Part shown: positions 12,901 through 23,000 of the stretch, in pieces
How positions within the stretch are numbered: position 1 is the stretch's first letter
How the letters are laid out: each line of letters opens with the position of its first letter
From: Lytechinus variegatus
Lineage: Eukaryota > Echinodermata > Echinoidea > Temnopleuroida > Toxopneustidae
Reading direction: 5' to 3'
Assembly (NCBI RefSeq): GCF_018143015.1
Contig: NC_054741.1
Location: forward strand, 13,763,736-13,827,735
Length of the DNA: 64,000 bases
The notes under the pieces: model-generated
Database searches by the model: none
Told to the model about the DNA's origin: nothing
The model's input: the letters and a program-made list of their open reading frames with translations, nothing else
Translations under genes and position numbers: made by a program

Positions 12901-13351
12901 TTTCACAGAAAGTGAATGTTACTTAATTTTGAAATTTGGAAGTTGCTCTAGTGTTCATTTTTGATTGCCGTCGAAATCCATAAGGTTAACAATGAAGATA
13001 ATAATAATAATAACAACAACAATAATAATAATGATGATAATGATAGTAATAATAATAACAATGATAGTAATCACTATTGTTAAATTCATAATATATAATA
13101 ATATAGTTTCAAAGCCCCATATAATAGTATCAATACAAAATCATTACGAAAGTATTTCCATACTATTATATCATATTTAAATTGTTTGTTCAGACTCACC
13201 CATCAATAAGTGGAACTTCAGACATGTAACGTAGAGCCTTGCTCATCGCATCATTAGTTGTCTCATGATCTTTCGTCAAAGGAATTGATCGTGTGGATAT
13301 AATACCCAGCAGCATCAACATTAAAACAATGACAGAAGGGATAAGCGCCAT
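918..13351 (-). CDS. DPEP: Membrane/renal dipeptidase-like (DPEP family, M19), 10 exons, complete
   Basis: Exons on the minus strand: 13351-13200, 11573-11432, 9738-9606, 8974-8824, 8155-8089, 7650-7474, 3835-3727, 2927-2852, 2170-2035 and 1094-918. All have GT-AG borders, the phases agree, and they total 1320 nt (439 aa plus stop). Residues 1-20 are a hydrophobic signal peptide starting [16 protein letters not shown]. Family zinc ligands are all visible: HND at 52-54, E160 in GVEGGH, H232 in DLAHVS and H253 in FSHSSA; the active-site aspartate is D330 in GSDFDG. M19 dipeptidases hydrolyse dipeptides at the cell surface or outside the cell. The C-terminus (ending QVDGCY) has no hydrophobic tail, so the GPI anchor of vertebrate DPEP1 is not evident and a secreted enzyme is more likely. 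Its introns carry a LINE, MITEs and a SINE. DPEP1, 2 and 3 orthology cannot be told apart. Confidence 0.93.
2908..3077. repeat. Donor copy of the 170-bp segment found at the LINE 5' end
   Basis: This is the first 20 bases of dipeptidase exon 8, its splice acceptor and 150 bases of the preceding intron (minus-strand sense). The same 170 bases recur at 4089-4258 in the same orientation, with one visible difference (G at 2999, A at 4180) and no indel. The copy at 2908-3077 is the functional original because exon 8 continues through it. Confidence 0.93.
4089..4258. repeat. Copied host segment inside the LINE insertion
   Basis: This is the second copy of 2908-3077, joined to the 5' target-site duplication with a TT overlap and to LINE sequence after 'ataacaa'. 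On the minus strand it includes a copy of the exon 8 splice acceptor at 4108/4109 and 20 exon bases, so it carries a potential cryptic acceptor inside intron 6 of the same gene. Confidence 0.93.
4258..6741 (+). CDS. LINE ORF2-like protein: partial endonuclease plus reverse transcriptase
   Basis: The open frame runs about 827 codons without a break. The first ATG (4258) begins with the last base of the copied host segment, so this is not the element's original start; upstream in-frame codons are host sequence. Residues 2-110 are the C-terminal part of an APE-type endonuclease ([21 protein letters not shown]). The RT core follows: FRPISILP near 400, AFDCVD near 470, [13 protein letters not shown] near 522 and the catalytic YADDT near 553. 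A thumb and C-terminal region end in FPDFLEI. The N-terminal endonuclease residues are missing, so this copy could not nick DNA with its own product as it stands. Confidence 0.9.
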   Translation: MYRPPNSYSDLFCHYESLLSFIDSFNHSTIIMGDLNCDILKTPLHSDTKRLMQIHDIYSLDYINRTTGTRITETSSSLIDLMVTNRTDQVKVSGVVDIGLSDHAMNYVVWGSSYTNHTPRTISYRKMKGVDIDNFCEQLEKQPWENVYLAKDVNDAVQLWENYLMDVVNSIMPVKSRKIKKKLSPWITPDIINLIKDRDKAKRKVWKNKTSDATNCYRKLRNKVTSKIRKAKKQYYVDKLSSAMGRSTEVWKVLRSVLPTSRSSSGESGVNDSVDKANEFNTFFSSIGTELASSFNDVQHSTNDTVSETINANFTFQMVTDEDVRKEILKLRDNISIGLDEISSKILKMCAPIIVPYLTHIINRSFIENKFPNQWKKSKVIPIHKSGNRKSPNNFRPISILPTVSKLLERFAQRQLISFLEKNKLLSEVQFGFRSKHSTLTSLVRITDQWMQAADQGKYTGAVFIDLKKAFDCVDPYLLLQKLRNIGVSDECLPWFKDYLHNRFISTCLGSTLSSPLSISLGVPQGSILGPLLFIIFINDITLSVHFSSVQLYADDTVIYFSDFNVKSVENKLNYDLSFIYKWMCNNKLTLNFDKTVSLLIGSRHMLSKCNVLNVNINNIAIQQSTNVKYLGFIIDNKLKWDVHIENLCRKVGKLVKYLGRLRYFINETNLNLIYKAIILPLFDYADILIDSSNKKLTKQLQTLQNRASRIIMKVNPYDHMIIDHVLNWSSLESRRKKNLNIFVYKSAHNMLSPIMSDMFQPSSHQYSLRNCHNFTLPKPKTEYSRRTIQYRGASQYNTLPHHIKLLENIDAFKKGLKNIFPDFLEI
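8371..8550 (-). mobile_element. tRNA-derived SINE, family 2, copy 1
   Basis: Read on the minus strand, the head from 8550 has A-box-like TGGCTTAGTGGTTGAACG and B-box-like GGGTTTGATATCC. The tail includes TTATGCAAGGCCGCTGG and ends at an ATTATTATGT run. A related copy lies at 42496-42755. It sits in the dipeptidase intron between exons 4 and 5. It is a SINE, not a tRNA gene. Confidence 0.7.
10795..10919. mobile_element. Short MITE with GTAACACAAAG inverted ends, copy 1
   Basis: The left part reads GGTCCCGTAACACAAAG. The right end read in reverse gives GGGCCCGTAACACAAAGC, followed by sequence matching the left interior. A diverged relative is at 34158-34287. It lies in dipeptidase intron 2, has no ORF, and no convincing target-site duplication was found. 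Confidence 0.6.
11813..12566. mobile_element. Tc1/mariner-like MITE (outer element of a nest)
   Basis: The ends are TACACTCTAAATGTCAAGG and, in reverse complement, TACACTCTGAATGTGAAGT, so a TA target duplication is likely. A second shared block, GGCTGTGAATA.TGACCAGC, follows at both ends. The element is interrupted by the TTAA-flanked element at 11903-12443 and lies in dipeptidase intron 1. Confidence 0.65.
11903..12443. mobile_element. TTAA-flanked MITE (Kolobok/piggyBac-like) nested in the outer MITE
   Basis: TTAA at 11903-11906 and 12440-12443 flanks inverted ends AGGTCAAGTCCACCC and AGAACAATCAGTCCACCC. There is no ORF. Lying wholly inside the outer MITE, it is the later insertion. The superfamily is suggested only by the TTAA target. 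Confidence 0.65.
12706..12900. repeat. Dispersed repeat with AAT-run start and 'tatatagcgctt' body
   Basis: An AATAATAAT run is followed by TTTTATATAGCGCTTAATCC, AAGCGCTTTACA and a CCCCGGTCATCGG block, then GTGTGCACAT and a palindromic GTGAGGCGCACAC area. I recall similar repeats from marine invertebrate genomes but cannot name the family. It has no coding potential and lies in dipeptidase intron 1. Confidence 0.45.
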
Positions 13352-13886
13352 TTTTCTTAGTGGAATAGTCTCCAGCTTTTATGATGATAAATGACTACGC
13401 TTTTGACTTTTGGACTTCAGACAGGCACTTAGTCCTGACTTACAAACAATCGAGAACTGTCTCCGGCGGAAGCATGAATTCATATACACAGCGCCAACCA
13501 TATACTAAATCCAAATGCAATCGACTGGTTCTGAAGGTATAAATGCAACGCAATGAAGGGGTGAACTATACACAAACAATAGGTCAAGAGAGGCCTATAG
13601 TCTGTCTCCTCACTGTAAAGATGAAAAGAAAAACCCCTGCAACTAGTTTTAGTTGAGTGAGCTCTATGAAAGATATCACTGCAAGGTATTCAACTTTTTT
13701 TCAGAACTAATCGAATATAGAACCATGGACCTATAAAGGTCCATGATAGAACCAACACGGAAAGACTGTATACTTCCCTAGACATTTTTCGCAAATCCAC
13801 CGCTTTTTTTTGACGGCGCCACTCGCTCGCAAACTTTTTACTTTCGAGTCGGGATCGAGTGATCGACTAAAAGAACACTATATAAA
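13352..13886. other. 5' flank of the dipeptidase gene
   Basis: About 530 bases upstream of the dipeptidase start codon carry no recognised exon or repeat. The promoter must lie here or beyond, but no clear TATA box or initiator could be assigned. Confidence 0.4.
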
Positions 13887-14037
13887 GGTGCCGTGGCCGA
13901 GTGGTCTAAGGCGCCTGGCTATACATGGAAAGTCCGGGGTTCGATCCCCGGCACCAATGCCCTTGAGCAAGGCATTTATTCTACAATGCTCTTTTATCCT
14001 ACTTACAAATAAATGGAAATGCTATATGCATTATTGA
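13887..14037 (+). mobile_element. tRNA-derived SINE, family 1, copy A
   Basis: The tRNA-like head GGTGCCGTGGCCGAGTGGTC has a perfect seven-base acceptor-stem partner, CGGCACC, and a perfect T-arm, CCGGGGTTCGATCCCCGG. The anticodon arm does not fold, so it is not a functional tRNA. The body reads CCCTTGAGCAAGGCATTTAT and ends GGAAATGCTATATGCATTATT. Copies B (36569-36716, plus) and C (29360-29505, minus) share head and body. Confidence 0.8.
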
Positions 14038-14049
14038 CAACTAGGTTTG

Positions 14050-14743
14050 CACTTGTTTTAAAAAAAAAAAAACACTATGACTATTCGGGTTTATAGATAA
14101 ATTACAATATAACTATTGTGACGGCAGTATAAAATATTAAACATCATCTCCTCGGAGGTTAAAAAATTTACCCTAGAATTTAATGCAAAATATGTGTTTA
14201 AAATTTGAATCTATTGGTTCATTTCATTTCTTTATCAATAATTGCCAACATACAAATCAGAAATCCAATCAACCACTTGTAAATGGTTATATCATTGTAA
14301 GTGTGTAAGTGAAAAAAAAATCGAAGGCCTAGATTAGCTTTATTATTGTTAGTACCATTATTATCTATATTACGATTTTATTATAATCATTATCATCATA
14401 ACTATGAACATTATTACTATCAGCAGTTGTTGTTGTTGTAGCATTTATAGTAGTAGCCTAGTAAAATAAGTAGTAGTAGTAGTAGTAGACTAGTAGTATA
14501 GTAGTAGTCGTCGTAGTAGTATTAGTAGACCGTGAAGTAGCATCTATTGCATTACCGCCACATTTTGTTCTAATTTGGTCAGTCAAAAAGTTTCGCTATG
14601 CATAGTTTGGATTACATGATATTTAGTCCTTCTTCTTCATGAAACCCCTCCTTCATTAATCTTCTTAACCTTAGTTTCTGAACTTTTTTTTAAACATTTC
14701 GCTATTAACATTACATACGGTTCTTCAAGGATTTATGGCATAC
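14050..14743. other. Intergenic stretch with TAG microsatellite
   Basis: AT-rich sequence with a short A run at 14060-14072 and an imperfect TAG/TCG triplet repeat at about 14440-14530. No exon or transposon end was recognised. Confidence 0.4.
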
Positions 14744-14899
14744 ATAGTTGTCGTAGTCCTTCATTAACATATGCCTCTGCAGAAAGAAAAGCCCTGAGAG
14801 ACTTAAAACAAAACCCTAACATCGTTATCAAACCCACCGACAAAGGGTCATGCACTTATTATGTCAACGGAGGCATTAATGAAGGACTACGACAACTAT
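14744..14899. repeat. Snap-back inverted repeat at the left end of the Penelope-like element
   Basis: The 24 bases at 14744-14767 are the exact reverse complement of 14876-14899 (core GTTGTCGTAGTCCTTC), with weaker pairing continuing for about ten more bases. The right arm is within the RT reading frame, so the left arm is an inverted copy at the insertion end. Confidence 0.8.
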
Positions 14900-16821
14900 C
14901 TGACACAGAGACATACTTAGTGTTAAATCACGATCCCACCCCTTCACACATACAGAAGGTTACATCTGCCGTCCAAAACCTAGATGTGGATGAAAATCTT
15001 AAAAAATTGCTTATCCCCAAAGAACCTAAATGCCCTCATACTTTCTCCCAAAGATCCACAAAAAGAATAATCCAGGACGCCCAATAGTATCTGGCTGTGC
15101 ATGCCCCACGGTTCTAATATCCCGTTTCGTAGATCACCACCTTAGACCCCTTGTCGCAGCCCTCCCATCATACCTCAAAGATACAACTGATTCTTAAATC
15201 ATATACAAGAAATAAACATGACCACTTCCCCCTCCCATCTAGAACCACCCTCGTCACAGCAGACGTCACATCAATCTACACAAACATACCCCATGCAGAA
15301 GGAATGCAAGCCTGCAAGGACGCCCTCAATAGACGAAATGACCGTAACCCACCAACAGGGCAACTCATTCGTCTATTAGAACTAATACTAACCCTCAACA
15401 ACTTTCAGTTCAATGGCCAAAACTACATACAAGTGGAAGGCACGGCAAAGGGAACACCTGTTGCGCCCTCTTATGCCAACAACTATATGGGCACCGTTGA
15501 AGAAAAAAATCTTAAAGAACACAATGCAGTACTCCCCCAATCATGGAAAAGGTATATAGATAATATTACTTTCATTTGGGTGGGGTCCCCACGCACACTC
15601 TCTCGGTTCGAGGAAACAATGAATTCTATCCATCCAAAAATAAAATTCACCTTCGAATCTTCCGCCAACAGTGTCCACTAGCTTTCTGGATCTCAACATC
15701 AAACTTGAACAAAACACTCTTCAAACTGACCTTTATACAGCAAAGAAACAGATTCCCACACATTTCTCTGCCCCACCTCCTGCCACCCACCCCACATATT
15801 CCGGAGCATCCCATACAGTCAAGCACTCCGTGTAAAACGAAATTGCTCACAAGATAACACCACTGACGACCACCTCAACAACTTACAAACCTACCTTGAA
15901 AATTCGAACTATGACCCCATACTTACCAAAAATGAAATCGACCGTGCCCGCGATGTTCCCCGGGAAAATCTACTAAAGAAAAAAGAACGCCCCACATCTG
16001 AACGCATCCCATTGGTAACCATCACGTATGGTCCCGACACACGCAACATCCGCAAAATCATATCAGAACACCACCAAACTTTACACCAATCAGAAGATCT
16101 CAAAGCACTTCCCGGACCCCCTATAATTGCGTACAGACGCGCAAGTACACTCCGCGACATATTAGTTTTCTCCGGAGACCCAAAACAAGAACAACACAAC
16201 CCAGGACAAACCGGCTTCTATAAATGTAACTCAAGGAAATGCATACCCCCACATACACGTCAAAGGGGAGAAAAATTCTCAAGCTCAATCACGGGGGAAC
16301 AATTCCCAATAACAACACGAATAAACTGCAAATCGACATGGGTCATCTATCTAATAACATGCAAAAAATGCAACAAACAATATGTGGGCAAGACGGAAAC
16401 ATCCCTTTACACAAGATTCAGCAACACCCGATCAGAAATACGCAACTTCAATTCATCCAATCATAAAGTTCTCCCCTACACAACCCATTTCAACCAACCC
16501 GGTCACTCTATAAACGACGTACTCATAATGGGCATTGAAACAATGAATCCCGCCAGACCATCCTCCACAGAGAATCTTTTTGGATCAGAAAACTACACAC
16601 CCTTAACCCGGAAGGCATTAATGTTGACCAATAACCCTTAACCCCTGAACCCCTCCACTCAATCACACACACACGCACCACACACTACCTACACTACATA
16701 CGCCCAAGCATGACACTACATCCATGACATCCTCGCCCTCGCTCACAGGTACTATTCCGTATTTACTTTGTTTTCTAATAATATGTTCTGTAATTTGTAT
16801 TTCTTAGATAAGTCACCGACC

Positions 16822-17853
16822 TATGGAAGCTTAAAAGTGCCACCGAGATGTTGAGATAATTATCTCGTCATGTTGACATCTTGTAGAAGAGATGATGAGA
16901 TGACAAGATCCCGGATCTCATCATGTTGACATCTTGTAGAAGAGATGATGAGATGACAAGATCCCGGATCTCATCATGTTGACATCTTGTAGATGATGAG
17001 ATGACAAGATCCCGGATCTCATCATGTTGACATCTTGTAGAAGAGATGATGAGATGACAAGATCCCGGATCTCATCATGTTGACATCTTGTAGAAGAGAT
17101 GATGAGATGACAAGATCCCGGATCTCATCATGTCAACATCTTTTAGAAGAGATGATGAGATGACAAGATCTTGGATCTCGTCATGTCTACATCTTTAAGA
17201 CGAGATGTTGAGATGACAAGATCCCGGGATCTCGTCATGTCGTCATCTTGTAGAAGAGATGATTAGATGACATGATCATGGATCGAAGATCTTGTCATCT
17301 GACCATTTCTTCTAAAAGATGTCGACATGACGAGATCCGATATCTTGTCATCTCATCATCTCTACTAAAAGATGACGACATGACGAGATCCCGGGATCTT
17401 GTCATCTCAACATCTCTTCTAAAAGATGTCAACATGATGAGATCCGAGATCTTGTCATCTCATCATCTCTTCTAAAAGATGTTGACATGATGAGATCCGG
17501 GATCTTGTCATCTCAACATCTCTTCTAAAAGATGTCAACATGATGAGATCCGGGATCTTGTCATCTCATCATCTCTTCCAAAAGATGTTGACATGATGAG
17601 ATCCGGGATCTTGTCAATTCAACATCTCTTCCAAAAGATGTCAACATGATGAGATCCGAGATCTTGTCATCTCATCATCTCTTCCAAAAGATGTTCACAT
17701 GATGAGATCCGGGATCCTGTCATCTCATCATCTCTTCTTAAAGATGTCGACATGATGAGATCTGGGATCTCGTCATCTTATCCTTTGCTATCAAGATGTC
17801 GACTTCCCGAGATAATTATCTCAACATCTCGGTGGCACTTTTAAGCTTCCATA
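16822..17853. mobile_element. Foldback DNA transposon with inverted arrays of a 53-bp unit
   Basis: The element starts TATGGAAGCTTAAAAGTGCC and ends with its near-exact reverse complement. CCGACC is duplicated on both sides (16816-16821 and 17854-17859). The left half is about seven copies of a 53-base unit (core GATCTCATCATGTTGACATC then AGATGATGAGATGACAAG); the right half is about eight copies of the reverse-complement unit. The halves meet near 17275-17290. The longest open frame is only about 67 codons, so it is non-autonomous. The plan resembles Drosophila FB and the sea urchin TU foldback elements known from the literature; exact family is unknown. Confidence 0.88.
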
Positions 17854-18039
17854 CCGACCCCTACTGCATTATCTTTATATATTCCTTGTGCAGTAGACAC
17901 ACGCTTGATTGATACATTGTTTATAACAGGTCGGTGCACTATATCATGGAGGTAGTAAACATGAATGTACCACGCGTTATAAACGCACTTAGAAACTACC
18001 TTTTTAAGACACACCTTGTTACAACCGACTATCACTTGC

Positions 18040-18530
18040 TCTGTTATAATATGTTCTATTGTTAGATATGTTGACTCCTATACACATACAATCTTTTATT
18101 ATAAATCTCTATAAATATTTCTCTCTGTATATATACAATTATACGGCAATTGTTAAAATAAGTCTCTTATCATATAACATGTTTTCTGTCTGCATTTCCT
18201 TAGATATGTTGGCACCTATACATGTATACATTTATAACAAATCTATATATAATTACATAAATATCTCTTTCTATAAATATATATCTTTATCTGGCATTTG
18301 TCAAAATAAGTCCTTTTATATCATATAATATGTTCTCTTGTTTATAATTCCTCAGATATGTTGACTCCTACACGTGTATACATTTATAATAAATCTCTGT
18401 ATATACATATATGACAATTGTAGTAATATAATTACATAAAATTAATATCTCTTTCTATAAATATATATCTTTATCTGGCAATTGTCAAAATAAGTCTTTT
18501 TATATCATATGATGTTCTCTTGTTTATATA
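18040..18530 (+). repeat. Three ~150-bp AT-rich tandem units in the Penelope-like element
   Basis: Units share 'atatgttct', 'ttagatatgttg', 'cctatacatgtatacat', 'ataaatctctat', 'aatatctctttctataaata' and 'aattgtcaaaataagtc'. The start of a further unit ('aatatgttctgtaatttg') is seen at 16785 on the far side of the foldback insertion, which ties the two sides together as one element. Confidence 0.75.
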
Positions 18531-19031
18531 GTGTAAAATAATTAATAATTATAAGTAACCGTGAAGCATGTTTAGATTATTTTAGAGGCATCATATTGTA
18601 TTATTATATTATTGTATTGTATTTGTACTTTGTTTATATATTTATAGTCCTGAGGAAGATCATGCATTGATCGAAAGCTTGATTAAATGGAGAAGCAAGG
18701 AGCAACGACCACTTCGTAGTCATTTTTTCCTCTATATTGACCCTCACCACTATGAATGACCGCCAGTGTTACGAGGCTTTTGGAAAAATTCTTCCGCTAT
18801 ATATATATATATGCAGAATAATCTATAAGGCAAGTTTTAGCAGGATTTATTCGCCATTACCGCTATACTATTCTATACTATACTATTCTATCACTTTTAA
18901 ACTTGAAAATATGCAGAGCTGACATGTATGAGACTCAACCTTCCGTAACATTCATCACATTATATTATTTAAAATCCTGACTCGGATGTACATTAAGTAT
19001 TCCAATCCGAGCATATTTTGAGTGGACCTTT

Positions 19032-19588
19032 TTATTTTATTTTTTGTCGATAAATCAGCTTGAAGATCATCAGATTGATTGTAATGATGACGAGAAGCAC
19101 GCCATACACAACAAACAATGTCCTGAACGAGGATGTGACGTCATAGATACAACCTGAAAGAAAGAAACGGTTCACGATTACATATCATTCATGAACGAAT
19201 TCGAGTCTATTGCAAAACCCATTAATTACTCTATATGGGTTAATTGAGATAATCATCAACTCTGGTATGCCTACAGTATGACATCATGCTTACTATCCGG
19301 TTTAATCCTAGTAAGTTGGTTATTTACACACACACACCCACACCCTCACACCCACACACACACACACTTTTTTTAATAATGTTTTTATTCTGATTTCATG
19401 AACAAAAATATACATAACATTTCAATTTAACATATCATACTTTACACTTCATATTTTCACTTTTTTCACTAACTTAATAAAATCATGAGTCATATATATC
19501 TTAAGAAAACAATGAAATCAGTTATTATAAAAATGCTTAAAGACCAAACTTCCCCCTCCTCCCCCCCGCCCCCAACACACACACACAA

Positions 19589-19640
<52 letters not shown>

Positions 19641-20026
19641 TGTAAAGAAATGGATGAAGAGAACAATGGTAGGCGTAGCTTAAATCAAGGTTCCCCAGAG
19701 CTATCTACCCTTTGGAAAAATTGGTGAAGGAAATTATAATTGGTATAGTGTCGAAAATCTGTCTATCTGACGGTCAATCGGATTGGGTTCGCTTTAGCCA
19801 TTAACCCGTCTCTGTGGTCTAGTGGTTAAGGCACCGGCGTTCAAAGCTGGGGCCCCGGGTTCGATTCCCGCAGAGACATTTTTTCGGCATCACCAATTTT
19901 TCCAAAGGGTAGATAGCTCTGGGAACCTTGATTTAAGCTACGCCTACCATTGTTCTCTTCATCCATTTCTTTACAATATTTAAATAAAAAAAGAGTTGCC
20001 AAAAGCTGTTGTACATGTATAACTTT

Positions 20027-20093
<67 letters not shown>

Positions 20094-23000
20094 TCTATTT
20101 ATTTATTCATCTATTATTGCGTTTTGCGCACTGCGTTTCTTGGTGCTGTTGACTAAGAAATTTATAATTTTCTAATGAAGCCCTATGGGCGAAAATTTGA
20201 TCTAACTTTTCTCTCTACGGTTGTTTTATTCACCTTGTATTTTGCTTTAATGTATATAAGAAATGAGTACATAAGTTAATATCAAAGAAAATTTCACTTT
20301 AACTAGTTTTCGATTTATTCACCTGAATAGATCGAAGTGAAATTTTGGCGAGATAATTATCTTGCAATGTTGACAAATAACTTTTGATTCGTCGAGTTGG
20401 CGAGATAATTTTTGATACTTTTTATTGGTAACGTATCTCGCCTGTATATTCACAAACAATGTTTAATATGAAGATTTGGCGAGATATCGTATTTTGCAAT
20501 TTCGACATTAAGTCGATGTACTATCAAAACTTTCGTAAAATTCAGTATCTACAGGTTATTTTGGTCTACAAGCATCTGAATGCAATATGTACAAAAACTA
20601 TTTGGGTATATGTATATAAAATTACCTGATATCACATCTCCCGATAGGTAACCTATGCCATATAAAAAGGAATTTGCTGCAATAGCTCGAGGAATGTTCT
20701 TTTGATCTCGAACTGATAGTTTCATCATCGCGTGTGGTAAACAATCAAATATAAAAGATGGTAAAACCTTGAATGGACGCCATTACTGCAAGGAAAATAT
20801 AGGTTGAACTCACGAAGTCGAGGAAAAATGAACTTGCACATGCAAAGCAAGCGAAACAGAAGATGATGGTATTATCAAATTTAAAGAGAAGGAGAACTAA
20901 GTACAGGATGCGACCAAATGTACCGCTAATGCCCGCTATACTGGAGAGAAAGACGGCATTTGATAGGTTAATTCCCGCTTCTTCTGCGTGGGGTACAAGG
21001 AACAGCACCCAAGCAGCATGTACAAAACATTGCAGGATCATTGATGGAGCGACGAGGGTGTATAAGGGTTCCTGAACGAAGATAAAGGATTTCAGTTGGG
21101 CCAAAAATGAATCCCATGAGCACCACGAGCTAGTGTCACCATTGTCACCCAATGACCTCATCTTTTCTTCCTTCTTTGATTTTTCTTCGATTGTCTTTTG
21201 CAAGATTGTTGACGTCTCTCTTCCGTCTGTTTGATTTCTATCGGTTTGTTCTGGTGTCGAGGCTTTCATCAATGACTCTCCTTCTGCGTCGTCAGAAGAG
21301 TTTAAGTTACCCTGTCTCCCTTCCTGAGGTGGTCTGACGATGGCACCACAAACCATTGTGTGTAAAGCAATACCTCCCAGGATCAGAAACCCGCCATGGT
21401 ATCCATAGGCCTCCAGAGACCTCTCTGTGATGACAGGAACAAGAAAAGCCCCGAACGTTCTCCCGAAGAGGGTAAGGGCGTTTGCAAAGATGAAAGATTT
21501 GGTAAAGAAGAGATTCATGGAAACCATTATCGGGAAATAGGTGAGGGCCATGCCAAAACCTATAAAGAAAAATAAAGAGGAATGCAATGCATTTGCCAGT
21601 GAACTTAATAAGGAAATGCAGAGCTGTTTTGATCTCTCTTTTTTTCACAAAAACCCTCCCCCAGGTGCTGCTCCTAAATAGATGAAAAACAAAAATGATC
21701 CGGAATACAGAATGGAAATATAGTACGAAAGCGCCACTTTACGTGTCTTCCTGATGTGAGGAAGAAAAACCTTTAAATGAAAAGATTAATTTGCTTGTCA
21801 AACAAATTTACCGAGGAGAATGGATACATTTTCGGTGCCATACCCTGGAATAATGGTTTATTTCTAATACGTCTAATGCCGATTCGTTCAACTGCCAACT
21901 CGTCTACTATCATTTGGTCTATCATCAGGTCGTCCACTATCCACATGGTCTAATTACCAATTCGTCCACTCACTATTTCGTTTAATAAGCAGTCGGTGCA
22001 ATAGTCATTTAGTCCATATACCATTTGGTCTAATTGGACTAAGTATTGTGGAAATGAATAATAATGAAATGGATATTAAAAAGAAATTGGCTTTGAGACG
22101 AAAGGGTGATTAGACAAAGTGATAATAGGACCAAATGGATATTAGACCAAATGGTTGTTAGACGAAATGTTGGTGGACGGAATGGCATTATACTAAATCA
22201 AAGTAGACTATGTGGTGAGTTGACGAGTTGGCAGGAGATGAAATGGCAATTTACCGGACTAATAAAGATATCCTTGATCAATCCCTGCAGTGACATGTGT
22301 ATAAAATGTGAAATCGAAAGTAAAATGTGGATTCCTCTTTCACCGGCCTCACACCGTAGCTTATCTCATATAGGGGCCGCGATTTTGAAAGTGTGTGTGG
22401 TTGTATGTGAGTGGGGTAGCACGTGTGCGTGGGTTTGTGTGGGGTTGAAAAAAAATCTCATTGGTAATTTTGACAATTTTGTTCTGCACGTTTGCTGAAA
22501 TTGTGGTTCCGGCCCGAGTTATATAAATTTTTAACAGTTTTACCAATCATAACTTCAAAATCAAAATATTGTAAATTAATGCAAAATGTGTTTTAAAGAA
22601 GAAAAACATACCTGTTACAGCTAGCATTATTCCGAGTATGTATATGGATGGAGCCCAGGAAGCACAGATGATTGGTAAGGCACACAACAGACCACCGATC
22701 ATCGCCATGGTCCTGAGAGTCATTATCTTCATCAAGAATATAGTGATGGGGGCTAGAAAAAATCATAATAAATTATCGATTAAAGTTTTGTTGAACGTTT
22801 GAAATACAACAAACACGAATTTATTTATGATCTTGGAAAAAAGGCGTCCCAAAAGACTTGATCACAAATTAGTCTCAAGCTTGAAGCATTTGAATAACAT
22901 ATAAAATGATAATGAATATTTTGATCTTTAAAATGACATCGCTCCGAGTAATGAAATCCCTGACATCTTTTCCGTTTTTTTTCCTGTAACTCAATTTAAT

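Larger units (their letters stand above)
14744..18730 (+). mobile_element. Penelope-like element, broken, with GIY-YIG endonuclease and repeated 3' part
   Basis: This is a fossil retroelement of the Penelope-like group. A reverse-transcriptase region (phrases such as NIVIKPTDKGS and [13 protein letters not shown]) runs from about 14775. It is followed by a GIY-YIG endonuclease region (VIYLITC, CNKQYVGKTETSL) near 16340-16420 with cysteine pairs. The coding part carries several breaks. Beyond it, an AT-rich region (about 18040-18530) contains three units of roughly 150 bases built on 'atgttctcttgtttat' and 'agatatgttgactcctac'. A hairpin motif, CTGAGGAAG-GATC-loop-GATC-GAAAGC, lies at 18649-18680. 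A foldback transposon at 16822-17853 interrupts the first 3' unit. The left end shows a 24-base inverted duplication. The right boundary is approximate. Confidence 0.75.

Noticed and set aside
13887-13955. tRNA gene
   Set aside because: Acceptor stem and T arm are perfect, but the anticodon arm does not fold and the downstream body recurs at 29360 and 36569, so it is a SINE head.
16830-17820. CRISPR-like array
   Set aside because: The 53-base units are contiguous without unique spacers, reverse orientation halfway and are enclosed by transposon ends; the context is eukaryotic.
18649-18720. Complete hammerhead ribozyme
   Set aside because: Core and helix II are present, but I could not find a helix III followed by a UH cleavage site or a matching helix I; only the motif is reported.
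21307-21648. Second minus-strand protein overlapping the transporter
   Set aside because: It is the other frame of transporter exon 3 and its acceptor region.
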